Under the pieces are notes generated by a model, which worked only from the letters and a program-made list of their open reading frames with translations, was not told the origin of the DNA and searched no databases. A DNA stretch of 64,000 bases from Kumtagia sp052180275 (lineage in GTDB: Bacteria > Pseudomonadota > Alphaproteobacteria > Rhizobiales > Rhizobiaceae). The translations under genes were made by a program, and so were the position numbers. This document shows, piece after piece, positions 1 to 8,255 of the stretch (positions are counted from its first letter, which is position 1; each line of letters starts with the position of its first letter). The stretch is taken from the NCBI RefSeq assembly GCF_052180275.1, contig NZ_CP197465.1:1054001-1118000 (forward strand), written 5' to 3'.

Positions 1-996
1 GCACGCAATCCGGGCTCGACGCCGAAGATTTTCCATTTCGACGAGGGCCAGGCGCTGATCGTCATGGAGTTTTTGTCGCCGCACATCATCCTGCGGCGCG
101 GCCTGATTGCCGGCAACATCTATCCAAAGGTCGGCCGCGACCTCGGCCTGTTCATGGCGCGCACGCTATTCCGCGGCTCCGACTTCCACATGGAGACGCG
201 CCAGCGCAAGGCTGACCTGGCGCTGTTTGCCGACAATGTCGAGCTGTGCGACATCACCGAAAGCCTCGTCTTCTCCGATCCGTATTTCGACGCAAAGCTC
301 AACCGGCATACCTCGCCGCAACTCGATCCGCTGGTCGCCGAACTGCGCGCCGACCGCGACCTCAAGGTCGAGGCGCAGCGGCTGAAACATCTGTTCGCCG
401 CCAACGCCGAGACGCTGGTGCATGGCGACCTGCATACCGGCTCGATCATGGTGACCGAGGCCGATACGCGGATGATCGACCCGGAATTCGCTTTCTACGG
501 GCCGATGGCCTTCGACGTCGGCATGGCGCTGGCGAATTTCTGGATGGCCTTCTTCTCGCAGCGCGGCCACGAGAAGGCGCCGGGCGACCGGGAAGCGATG
601 CGGACCTACCTGCTCGGCGTGGTGATTGAGGCGTGGTCGGTTTTTCGGGCCGAATTCTCCCATCTGTGGCGCACCGAGCGCACGGGCATCCTCTACCAGA
701 AGAGCCTGTTCGAGGATCAGGGCGACAGGCTCGCCTCCGAGCAGGCGCTGGATCATGTGCTGCATCAACTGTTCGACGACATGCTGGGGTTCGCCGGCGT
801 CGAGTGCCACCGGCGCATTCTTGGACTAGCCCACAATGCCGATTTCGAGGCGATCGAGGATGCCGATCTGCGCGCCTCCTGCGAGGCCAAGGCGCTGCGT
901 TTCGGCCGGCATCTGGTCGTCAACCGCCGCAACATCCACGGCATCGAGGAAGTCAACAATCTGGCTGAGCTGATCGAGAAGGAGCCTGCCCTATGA
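1..996 (+). CDS. mtnK: 5-methylthioribose kinase, 5' end missing
   Basis: Phosphorylates 5-methylthioribose to its 1-phosphate in the cytoplasm, the first committed step of methionine salvage from methylthioadenosine. The frame is open from base 1, so the N-terminus lies upstream; 331 residues are visible, and the family runs to roughly 400-425. The kinase catalytic motif HGDLHTGS begins at base 421, and DPEFAFYGP, the metal-binding region, follows at about base 478. The choline-kinase-like fold continues to the stop. The stop overlaps the mtnA start by 4 bp (ATGA), so the two are translationally coupled. The next enzyme in the pathway being adjacent makes the call secure. Confidence 0.93.
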   Translation, partial: ARNPGSTPKIFHFDEGQALIVMEFLSPHIILRRGLIAGNIYPKVGRDLGLFMARTLFRGSDFHMETRQRKADLALFADNVELCDITESLVFSDPYFDAKLNRHTSPQLDPLVAELRADRDLKVEAQRLKHLFAANAETLVHGDLHTGSIMVTEADTRMIDPEFAFYGPMAFDVGMALANFWMAFFSQRGHEKAPGDREAMRTYLLGVVIEAWSVFRAEFSHLWRTERTGILYQKSLFEDQGDRLASEQALDHVLHQLFDDMLGFAGVECHRRILGLAHNADFEAIEDADLRASCEAKALRFGRHLVVNRRNIHGIEEVNNLAELIEKEPAL

Positions 997-2099
997 AGGT
1001 CGGCGACACACACTACCGCACCATCTGGCTGAACAAGGACGGACGCTCGGTCGACATCATCGACCAGCGCTGGCTGCCGCACGCTTTTCGCGTCGAGACC
1101 GTGGATACGGTCGATGGCATCGCTACCGCCATCCGCGACATGTGGGTGCGCGGCGCGCCGCTGATCGGCGTGACGGCGGCCTATGGCGTGGCGCTGCAGA
1201 TGCTCGACGATCCCTCGGACGAAGCGCTGAAGGCCGTCTGGCACAAGCTGCACGAGACGCGGCCGACCGCCATCAACCTGCGCTGGGCGCTGGACGAGAT
1301 GACGCGCGTGCTGAAAACTTTGCCGGCTTCCGAACGGGCCAAGGCCGCCTATCGGCGCGCCGCCGAGATCGCCGATGAAGATGTCGAGCTCAACCGGTCG
1401 ATCGGCCGCAATGGCCTGAAAATCATCCAGGACATCGCGGCGCGCAAGAAGCCGGGCGAGCGGGTGAACATTCTGACCCATTGCAATGCCGGCTGGCTGG
1501 CCACTGTGGACTACGGCACGGCGACGGCGCCGGTCTATCTCGCGGTGGAAGCCGGCATTCCGGTGCATGTCTTCGTCGACGAGACGCGGCCGCGCAACCA
1601 GGGCGCCCAGTTGACAGCCTGGGAGATGGCGGGGCACGGCGTGCCGCATACGCTGATCGTCGACAATGCTGGCGGGCATCTGATGCAGCACGGCGAGGTC
1701 GACATGGTGATCGTCGGCACCGACCGCACGACCGCTAACGGCGACGTCTGCAACAAGATCGGCACCTATCTGAAGGCGCTTGCCGCCGCCGACAACGGCG
1801 TGCCGTTCTATGTCGGGCTACCGTCGCCGACGATCGACTGGACGGTCGCGGACGGGCTGAAGGAGATTCCCATCGAGGAACGCTCCGCCGACGAGGTATC
1901 GCTGGTTTGGGGCCGAGCGGGCAACGGCGAGATCGCGCAGGTGCGCATTTCGCCCGACGCGACGCCGGCGCGCAACCCGGCCTTCGACGTGACGCCGGCG
2001 CGGCTGGTGACCGGGCTGATCACCGAGCGCGGCGTGGCCAAGGCTTCGCGAGAGGGACTGCTGGATCTGTTCCCGGAGCGCCGCCAAGCCGCTGCGTGA
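993..2099 (+). CDS. mtnA: S-methyl-5-thioribose-1-phosphate isomerase
   Basis: Converts methylthioribose-1-phosphate to methylthioribulose-1-phosphate, the step after MtnK in methionine salvage. The 368-residue length is normal for the eIF2B-like MtnA family. The catalytic cysteine region (THCNAGWLAT) lies near residue 163 and the catalytic aspartate region (GTDRTTANGDVCNK) near residue 245. The start overlaps the mtnK stop, indicating a two-gene operon. No further mtn genes follow; the downstream 370 bp leads into the urea transporter operon. Confidence 0.95.
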   Translation: MKVGDTHYRTIWLNKDGRSVDIIDQRWLPHAFRVETVDTVDGIATAIRDMWVRGAPLIGVTAAYGVALQMLDDPSDEALKAVWHKLHETRPTAINLRWALDEMTRVLKTLPASERAKAAYRRAAEIADEDVELNRSIGRNGLKIIQDIAARKKPGERVNILTHCNAGWLATVDYGTATAPVYLAVEAGIPVHVFVDETRPRNQGAQLTAWEMAGHGVPHTLIVDNAGGHLMQHGEVDMVIVGTDRTTANGDVCNKIGTYLKALAAADNGVPFYVGLPSPTIDWTVADGLKEIPIEERSADEVSLVWGRAGNGEIAQVRISPDATPARNPAFDVTPARLVTGLITERGVAKASREGLLDLFPERRQAAA

Positions 2100-2414
2100 C
2101 CTTCCACGTTCGCCGCAGGCAGGTTCTGCAAGCCGACGTAATTTCTTGAAGGCCGCGCTGCGACGCGCCGCTTGTTGCTGTCTGTTGCCAGCTGCCAAAG
2201 ATTGTTACTCGCAGCGCGACAGTCGTTTGCCTAAGAAATAACCATCGATGATACGGTGGTGCAAAAATAGGCATCACTCCGCTGCTCGTGTGCAAAAAAA
2301 TCTCACGGTGATGGTTAGCCGCGCAAGGAGCTTGCGCGCCCAAACCCAGGAATGGTGCGGTAAACGACTGTAAACAATTCGTTAATCCCGGTGGACCAAG
2401 CCGCTCCCCGCAAC
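2100..2414 (+). other. Intergenic region upstream of the urt operon
   Basis: A leader of about 370 bp separates mtnA from urtA. I see no gene in it. TGGTGCA at 2257-2263 resembles one half of an NtrC site (established consensus TGCAC...GGTGCA), and TGGTGCG near 2354 is a weaker match. These lie roughly 60-160 bp upstream of the sigma-54 promoter, the expected distance for an NtrC enhancer. The left half-sites are poor, so NtrC binding is only a suggestion. Confidence 0.35.
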
Positions 2415-2430
2415 TGGCACGGGGGTTGCA
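2415..2430 (+). promoter_or_regulatory. Sigma-54 (RpoN) promoter for the urt operon
   Basis: TGGCAC at 2415-2420 and TTGC at 2426-2429 are separated by five bases, giving the TGGCACGGGGGTTGCA pattern. This matches the established -24/-12 consensus at every invariant position. It lies 43 bp upstream of the urtA start. Urea uptake systems are commonly nitrogen-controlled through NtrC and RpoN, so the location fits the function. Confidence 0.85.
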
Positions 2431-2472
2431 TCGCTTGCTGCGGTGCAACAACCCAGTTCCGGAGGTGTCCAT

Positions 2473-3783
2473 ATGAGGGGTATTCAAACAACCATAAAAG
2501 GTCTGTTCGCGGCGGGGGCGCTGGCGGCCGGCTTGAGCATGGCCGTACCGGCCATGGCGCAGGACGACACGATCAAGGTCGGCATCCTGCATTCGCTGTC
2601 GGGCACGATGGCGATTTCCGAGACGACGCTGAAGGACACGATGCTGTTCCTCATCGACGAGCAGAACAAGAAGGGCGGCCTGCTCGGCAAGAAACTGGAG
2701 GCGGTGGTCGTCGACCCGGCTTCCGACTGGCCGCTGTTTGCCGAAAAGGCGCGCGAGCTAATATCCGTCAACAAGGTCGCGGCCGTGTTCGGCTGCTGGA
2801 CCTCGGTGTCGCGCAAATCGGTGCTGCCGGTGTTCGAGGAACTGGACAATCTGCTGTTCTACCCCGTCCAGTATGAGGGCGAGGAAAGCCAGCGCAACGT
2901 GTTCTACACGGGTGCGGCTCCGAACCAGCAGGCCATTCCCGCCGTCGACTACCTGATGAGCGAGGAAGGCGGCTCGGTGCAGCGCTGGGTGCTGGCGGGT
3001 ACCGACTACGTCTATCCGCAGACGACCAACAAGATCCTGCAGGCCTATCTCGAGTCCAAGGGCGTGGCCAAGGAAGATATCATGGTCAACTACACGCCGT
3101 TCGGTCATTCCGACTGGCAGACCATCGTCACCGACATCAAGAATTTCGGCTCGGCCGGCAAGAAGACGGCGGTCGTCTCGACCATCAACGGCGACGCCAA
3201 CGTGCCGTTCTACAAGGAACTCGCCAACCAGGGCATCAAGGCCGAGGATATTCCGGTCGTCGCCTTCTCGGTCGGCGAGGAGGAACTCGCCGGCCTCGAC
3301 ACCGCTCCGCTGGTCGGCCATCTGACCGCCTGGAACTATTTCCAGTCGGTCGACACGCCGGAGAATGCCGACTTCATCGCCAAGTGGAAGGAATACACGA
3401 AAAATCCGAAACGCGTGACCAACGACCCGATGGAAGCCCATGTCATCGGCTTCAACATGTGGGTCAAGGCGGTCGAGAAGGCCGGCACCACCGATCCGGA
3501 CGCAGTGATCGACGCCATCATCGGCGTCTCCGTTCCGAACCTCTCGGGCGGTTTCTCCACCATGATGCCGAACCACCACATTACCAAGCCGGTGCTGATC
3601 GGCGAAATCCAGGCCGACGGCCAGATGGAAACGGTGTGGCAGACCTCCGGCCTCGTGGTCGGCGACGAATGGTCCGACTATCTGGCGGACTCCAAGGACC
3701 TGATCTCGGATTGGCGCGCACCGATGTCCTGCGGCAACTTCAATGTCGCCACCGGCAAGTGCGGCGGCAAAGGCGTGAACTAA
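2473..3783 (+). CDS. urtA: Urea ABC transporter, periplasmic substrate-binding protein
   Basis: Captures urea in the periplasm and delivers it to the UrtBC permease. An upstream in-frame ATG exists at 2443, but the start at 2473 is preferred because GGAGGTG lies at 2461-2467. That start also gives a clean signal peptide with RGIQTT, a hydrophobic core, and cleavage after AMA before QDD. The mature protein opens with IKVGILHSLSGTMAISE, typical of the UrtA branch of the branched-chain amino-acid/amide binding family. The family-characteristic FGCWTSVSRKSVLPV follows. At 436 residues the length is normal. It is the first gene of urtABCDE and sits behind a sigma-54 promoter. Confidence 0.95.
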   Translation: MRGIQTTIKGLFAAGALAAGLSMAVPAMAQDDTIKVGILHSLSGTMAISETTLKDTMLFLIDEQNKKGGLLGKKLEAVVVDPASDWPLFAEKARELISVNKVAAVFGCWTSVSRKSVLPVFEELDNLLFYPVQYEGEESQRNVFYTGAAPNQQAIPAVDYLMSEEGGSVQRWVLAGTDYVYPQTTNKILQAYLESKGVAKEDIMVNYTPFGHSDWQTIVTDIKNFGSAGKKTAVVSTINGDANVPFYKELANQGIKAEDIPVVAFSVGEEELAGLDTAPLVGHLTAWNYFQSVDTPENADFIAKWKEYTKNPKRVTNDPMEAHVIGFNMWVKAVEKAGTTDPDAVIDAIIGVSVPNLSGGFSTMMPNHHITKPVLIGEIQADGQMETVWQTSGLVVGDEWSDYLADSKDLISDWRAPMSCGNFNVATGKCGGKGVN

Positions 3784-3882
3784 GCGCATCCTCCCAAGCG
3801 ACTGCGCAAAGACCCCGGGCGGGGTTCTCCCTGACCCGCCTGGGGCATTCTCTCCCAAAGGTCCTGTTTGTAATGACTTGCA

Positions 3883-4023
3883 GCGTTCCTTCGCACCCCC
3901 CTCTGTCCTGCCGGACATCTCCCCCGCAAGGGGGGAGATTGGCTGTGGCGAGGTCGGCGATTGACCAATCTCCCCCCTTGAGGGGGAGATGTCCGGCAGG
4001 ACAGAGGGGGGTGCGAAGGAACG
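3883..4023. repeat. Palindromic repeat (family C) between urtA and urtB
   Basis: Two near-perfect inverted arms of about 58 bases flank a short centre. The left arm begins CGTTCCTTCGCACC and the right arm ends GGTGCGAAGGAACG. Inner sub-hairpins are built on CTCCCCCGCAAGGGGGAG and CTCCCCCCTTGAGGGGGAG. The transcript would fold into one long hairpin. The right arm runs into urtB and appears to supply its GTG start. Confidence 0.9.
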
Positions 4024-5633
4024 TCTTCAGTGGAGTTCTTCTGTTTTTCTTCTCGCTTTTTTCATTTCTTTCCCCCGCCTCCGCCGACGAAGCCGCGTTG
4101 CGTGCAACCGTCGCCAAATTCGCGACGGCGAAGAATTTCCAAGAAACCGAGGCGGTTGTCCGCGAGCTCGTGGCGTCCGGCGACCCCGCAGTGGAAAAGC
4201 CGCTGACGGCACTGTCGGAGGGCGATCTCTATTTCCGCAAATCCGATTCCGCCGTTTTCATCGGAAAGGAAGCCGGGCAGTCGGTGAAGCTAGCCGATCC
4301 GCTGACCGGCGTCGATGCCGGCGAGGCGGCCAAGGCCGAAGTCACCAAGGTCAAGGTCAACAACACGCTGCGCCGCGTCATCCGCGATGCGCTCGGCACG
4401 TTGACGCTCGGCGCCGACGATCCTGCCGCGCGGCTCGCCGCTGCGCAGACCATGTTCAAGGCGCCCGACCCGAATTCCATCGAAGCGCTCGACGCGGCCA
4501 TCGCCAGGGAACAGGTCGCCAGCGTCAAGGCGCGGCTGGAGCAGGCGCGCGCTTCGGCGGTGCTGGTTTCCGACCTGCCCGAGGTGGACAAACTGGCCGC
4601 TATCCAGGTCGTGGCGGCGCGGGGCGACCGCGATGCGCTGTCGCTGCTGACGGCTTTCGAGGCCAAGGCCGAAGGGCCTCTCAAGGAGGCGGCTGCAACC
4701 GCAATCACCACCATCAACTCGTCTCTGGCGATCTGGGCCGCCGGCCAGAACGTCTGGTACGGCATCTCGCTCGGCTCGGTGCTGCTGCTGGCGGCAATCG
4801 GCCTTGCCATTACCTTCGGCGTCATGGGCGTCATCAACATGGCGCATGGCGAGATGGTTATGCTCGGGGCCTATACGACCTATGTCGTGCAGGAGGTGAT
4901 CCGCACCTCGGCGCCTGGCCTGTTCGACTGGTCGCTGGCGATCGCCCTGCCGCTCGCCTTCCTCGTCGCCGCAGCCGTCGGCTTCGCCATCGAGCGCGGC
5001 ATCATCCGCTTCCTCTATGGCCGTCCGCTGGAGACGCTGCTCGCCACCTGGGGCGTGTCCCTGATCCTGCAGCAGGCGGTGCGCACCATCTTCGGCCCGA
5101 CCAACCGCGAGGTCGGCAACCCTTCGTGGATGTCAGGCGCCTTCGAGCTCGGCCAGCTTTCGATCACCTGGAACCGGCTCTGGATCCTGGTATTCGCGCT
5201 GGCCGTGTTCTTCGCCCTGCTGTTCGTCATGAAGCGCACGCCCTGGGGCCTGCAGATGCGCGCCGTCACAGCCAACCGGCGCATGGCGGCGTCGATGGGC
5301 ATCCGCACGCCATGGGTCGACGCACTGACCTTCGCGCTGGGTTCCGGCATCGCCGGCATCGCCGGCGTGGCGCTTTCGCAGATCGACAACGTCTCGCCCA
5401 ATCTCGGCCAGGGCTACATCATCGACAGCTTCATGGTCGTCGTCTTCGGCGGCGTCGGCAATCTGTGGGGCACGCTGGTCGGCGCACTGTCGCTCGGCAT
5501 CCTCAACAAGTTTCTGGAACCCTATGCCGGTGCGGTGCTGGGGAAAATCCTGGTGCTGGTGCTGATCATCCTGTTCATCCAGAAACGCCCACGCGGCCTG
5601 TTCGCGCTGAAGGGCCGGGCGGTGGAAGCATGA
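4011..5633 (+). CDS. urtB: Urea ABC transporter permease UrtB
   Basis: Inner-membrane permease that forms the urea channel with UrtC. No ATG occurs in frame before residue ~147. The only sensible start is GTG at 4011, which lies inside the right arm of the palindromic repeat. It yields RRNVFSG plus a hydrophobic stretch and a cleavage site at ASA before DEAALR. The resulting 540 residues match the usual UrtB length. An extracytoplasmic N-terminal region of about 240 residues precedes the LivH-like membrane domain (GISLGSVLLLAAIGL onward), with the permease motif NMAHGEMVMLGAY and GGVGNLWGTLVGA near the end. G-rich sequence just before the GTG could act as ribosome-binding site. Confidence 0.88.
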   Translation: MRRNVFSGVLLFFFSLFSFLSPASADEAALRATVAKFATAKNFQETEAVVRELVASGDPAVEKPLTALSEGDLYFRKSDSAVFIGKEAGQSVKLADPLTGVDAGEAAKAEVTKVKVNNTLRRVIRDALGTLTLGADDPAARLAAAQTMFKAPDPNSIEALDAAIAREQVASVKARLEQARASAVLVSDLPEVDKLAAIQVVAARGDRDALSLLTAFEAKAEGPLKEAAATAITTINSSLAIWAAGQNVWYGISLGSVLLLAAIGLAITFGVMGVINMAHGEMVMLGAYTTYVVQEVIRTSAPGLFDWSLAIALPLAFLVAAAVGFAIERGIIRFLYGRPLETLLATWGVSLILQQAVRTIFGPTNREVGNPSWMSGAFELGQLSITWNRLWILVFALAVFFALLFVMKRTPWGLQMRAVTANRRMAASMGIRTPWVDALTFALGSGIAGIAGVALSQIDNVSPNLGQGYIIDSFMVVVFGGVGNLWGTLVGALSLGILNKFLEPYAGAVLGKILVLVLIILFIQKRPRGLFALKGRAVEA

Positions 5634-5656
5634 GTTGGCTTGCGTTGCATTCTGTC

Positions 5657-5844
5657 CAACACCCCTCATCCGACCTCGCTTCGCGAGGCCACCTTCTCCC
5701 ACAAGGGGAGAAGGGGCAGCCTAGCTTTTCGGCCTACGCCAATCGCCAGCGCCGGCGATTGGCCGAGGCTTTGCGGCAGGGCTCCACCTTCTCCCCTTGT
5801 GGGAGAAGGTGGCCTCGCGAAGCGAGGTCGGATGAGGGGTGTTG
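5657..5844. repeat. Palindromic repeat (family A) between urtB and urtC
   Basis: The left arm reads CACCCCTCATCCGACC, CTCGCTTCGCGAG, then CCACCTTCTCCCACAAGGGG. The right arm is its reverse complement, ending GGATGAGGGGTG. A less conserved centre of about 80 bases contains GGCGATTGGCC-like sequence. The same arms recur at 7903-8142, 22814-23003 and 44907-45046. Confidence 0.9.
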
Positions 5845-5883
5845 CGTGGAGCGCAACGCCGCCGTCTATCGGAGATCCCAACC

Positions 5884-7107
5884 ATGATCTCCGGAAAGTT
5901 CTTCGCCGCCGGCGCGGATCGCCGCATCGCCATCACCATTCTTATCCTGGTCGCCATCGCGATCATCGTGCCGGTTCTGAACATCGCCCTGCCGCCGGAT
6001 TCGGCGCTGCATGTACCGTCCTACATGGTGGCGCTCACCGGCAAATACCTCTGCTACGCGCTGCTGGCGCTGTCGCTAGACCTGGTCTGGGGCTATTGCG
6101 GCATCCTCTCGCTCGGCCACGGCGCGTTCTTCGCGCTCGGCGGCTATGCGATGGGCATGTATCTGATGCGGCAGATCGGCGACCGCGGCGTCTACGGCAA
6201 CCCGCTGCTGCCCGACTTCATGGTGTTCCTGAACTGGAAGGAACTGCCGTGGTTCTGGTACGGGTTCGACCAGTTCTGGTTCGCCGCCCTTATGGTCATG
6301 CTGGTGCCGGGGCTGCTTGCCTTCTGCTTCGGCTGGCTGGCGTTCCGCAGCCGCGTCACCGGCGTCTATCTGTCGATCATCACCCAGGCGATGACCTACG
6401 CGCTGCTGCTCGCCTTCTTCCGCAACGACATGGGTTTCGGCGGCAACAACGGTCTGACCGATTTCAAGGATATTCTGGGCTTCAACGTGCAGGCCAACAC
6501 GACGCGCTCGGCGCTGTTTGCCGCCAGTGCGCTGGCGCTGGCATTGGGTGTGTGGGTGACCTGGCGCATCATGGGCTCGAAATACGGAAAACTGCTGATG
6601 GCGGTGCGCGACGCGGAAAGCCGCACGCGCTTCCTCGGCTGGCGGGCGGAGAACGTGAAACTCTTCGCCTTCACCGTCTCGGCGGTCATGGCCGGCATTG
6701 CCGGTGCACTTTACGTGCCGCAGGTCGGCATCATCAATCCCGGCGAGTTCGATCCGGCCAACTCGATCGAAGTGGTCGTGTGGACGGCGGTCGGCGGCCG
6801 CGCCACCATCGTCGGTCCGATCATCGGCGCCTTGCTGGTCAATACGGGCAAAAGCTTCTTCACGGGCGCGTTGCCGGAGTACTGGCTTTTCGCGCTGGGC
6901 GGGCTGTTCGTGTTCGTCACCCTGTTCCTGCCGAAGGGTGTCGTCGGCATGTACGACCAGTGGAAGGCCGGTCGCGGCGAGCGTCGCAAGGCCGCGGCCG
7001 GCGATACACCGCCGCCTGCTCCGGTATCGCCGGCTGTCGAGTCGGCGCGCGCCGAGAAGGGATGGCAGCCCGCGGCTGGTGGTCCCGAGCCGGCGGCAGC
7101 GGAGTGA
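5884..7107 (+). CDS. urtC: Urea ABC transporter permease UrtC
   Basis: Second permease subunit of the urea importer, LivM-like. The start at ATG 5884 (MISGKFFAAG) has GGAGA about 10 bases upstream; an in-frame ATG at 5839 is less likely because it lies in the repeat arm. The 407-residue protein has multiple membrane segments and the family motif YCGILSLGHGAFFALGGYAMG. INPGEFDPANSIEVVVW and VGGRATIVGPIIGA come near the end. A Pro/Ala-rich tail (TPPPAPVSPAVES) extends the C-terminus. Five bases separate it from urtD. Confidence 0.93.
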   Translation: MISGKFFAAGADRRIAITILILVAIAIIVPVLNIALPPDSALHVPSYMVALTGKYLCYALLALSLDLVWGYCGILSLGHGAFFALGGYAMGMYLMRQIGDRGVYGNPLLPDFMVFLNWKELPWFWYGFDQFWFAALMVMLVPGLLAFCFGWLAFRSRVTGVYLSIITQAMTYALLLAFFRNDMGFGGNNGLTDFKDILGFNVQANTTRSALFAASALALALGVWVTWRIMGSKYGKLLMAVRDAESRTRFLGWRAENVKLFAFTVSAVMAGIAGALYVPQVGIINPGEFDPANSIEVVVWTAVGGRATIVGPIIGALLVNTGKSFFTGALPEYWLFALGGLFVFVTLFLPKGVVGMYDQWKAGRGERRKAAAGDTPPPAPVSPAVESARAEKGWQPAAGGPEPAAAE

Positions 7108-7112
7108 GGGCG

Positions 7113-7859
7113 ATGTCGAAGAGCGGAACCATCCTCTATCTCGACGGCGTCTCGCGCTCCTTCGACGGGTTCAAGGCGATCAACAATCTGTCGCTGGTGC
7201 TCGACAAGGGCGAGATGCGCGCCATCATCGGCCCGAACGGCGCCGGCAAGACCACGATGATGGACATCATCACCGGCAAGACCAGGCCCGACACCGGGGA
7301 GGTCTTCTACAATGGCGACGTCGACCTCACCAGACACGACGAGGCCGAGATCGCCATGATGGGCATCGGCCGGAAATTCCAGAAGCCTACGGTGTTCGAG
7401 AGCCACACGGTCGAGGACAATATAGTGCTGTCTCTGAAGGGGCCGCGCTCGATCTTCCCTGCGCTGTTCCACAAACGCTCGGCGGACGAGCAGCGGCGCA
7501 TCGACGAGATCTTTGCGACCATCCGGCTCGGCGACCGGCGCCACGACCTCGCCGCCAACCTGTCGCATGGCCAGAAGCAGTGGCTGGAGATCGGAATGCT
7601 CCTGGCGCAGGACCCGAAGTTGCTGCTGGTCGACGAACCCGTCGCCGGAATGACTGACGCCGAAACCGAGGAGACGGCGCGGCTGCTGAAGGAGATATCG
7701 AAGACCCATTCGGTGATCGTCGTTGAGCACGACATGCATTTCGTGCGCGAGCTTGGCGTCAAGGTCACCTGCCTGCACGAGGGCTCGGTCCTGTCGGAAG
7801 GTTCGCTGGATTTTGTCTCGGCCGACGAGCGGGTCGTCGAAGTTTATCTGGGGCGGTGA
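7113..7859 (+). CDS. urtD: Urea ABC transporter ATP-binding protein UrtD
   Basis: One of two ATPases energising urea import. The 248-residue protein starts at ATG 7113 (MSKSGTILYLDGV). It carries Walker A GPNGAGKTT near residue 43, the signature LSHGQKQWLEIG, Walker B LLLVDEPVAGM and the switch histidine in VVEHDMHFV. LSHGQKQWLEIG in place of LSGGQ is usual for UrtD and LivG-like proteins. It follows urtC by 5 bp, while a repeat-filled gap of about 400 bp separates it from urtE. Confidence 0.95.
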   Translation: MSKSGTILYLDGVSRSFDGFKAINNLSLVLDKGEMRAIIGPNGAGKTTMMDIITGKTRPDTGEVFYNGDVDLTRHDEAEIAMMGIGRKFQKPTVFESHTVEDNIVLSLKGPRSIFPALFHKRSADEQRRIDEIFATIRLGDRRHDLAANLSHGQKQWLEIGMLLAQDPKLLLVDEPVAGMTDAETEETARLLKEISKTHSVIVVEHDMHFVRELGVKVTCLHEGSVLSEGSLDFVSADERVVEVYLGR

Positions 7860-7902
7860 CGGTCATGTGGCGGGTTTGTCTGGAAAGGTTTGATGCCAAG
7901 AT

Positions 7903-8142
7903 GAGCACCCCTCATCCGATGTCATCATTTTTTTGGCGGGGCTTTTCCACCAAGCTGGAACACCCCTCATCCGTCTCGCTTCGCTCGACACCTTCTCCCA
8001 CAAGGGGAGAAGGTAGAGTGCTGCATCTACATCTCGGCCAATCGCCAACGTTGGAGATTGGCCGAAGCGCCGCTGCGAAATTCCACCTTCTCCCCTTGTG
8101 GGAGAAGGTGCCGAGCGTAGCGAGGCGGATGAGGGGTGCTCG
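7903..8142. repeat. Palindromic repeat (family A, compound) between urtD and urtE
   Basis: A partial arm (CACCCCTCATCCGATG) at about 7908 is followed by a full element from about 7960 to 8142. The full element has arms CACCCCTCATCCG, CACCTTCTCCCACAAGGGG and the reverse complement ending GGATGAGGGGTG. The extra truncated arm suggests one element landed in or beside another. This occupies most of the 396-bp gap; the remainder (8143-8255) is GC-rich with no ORF I trust. Confidence 0.88.
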
Positions 8143-8255
8143 CTTAAGCGCGTACTTCACCAATTTCACCAACCTCCCCTGGCGTGCCGGAAGGCCCGCC
8201 ACCCCCGCCGTCGAGGCGGCGGGGGCGCGGGGGGACCAGACTGGGGCGGTTGGTC

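Noticed and set aside
3384..4010. Possible N-terminal extension fusing urtA sequence to UrtB
   Set aside because: The frame overlaps urtA out of phase and translates the palindrome. UrtB of normal length with a signal peptide starts at 4011.
5666..5984. Short frames within the urt palindromes, and similar ones at 7912-8202 and 22789-23113
   Set aside because: They share sequence only because the repeats do, run through hairpin arms, and have no ribosome-binding sites.
3883..8142. CRISPR-like array of repeats
   Set aside because: The repeats are long palindromes of different families at irregular spacing, with no uniform spacers and no cas genes.
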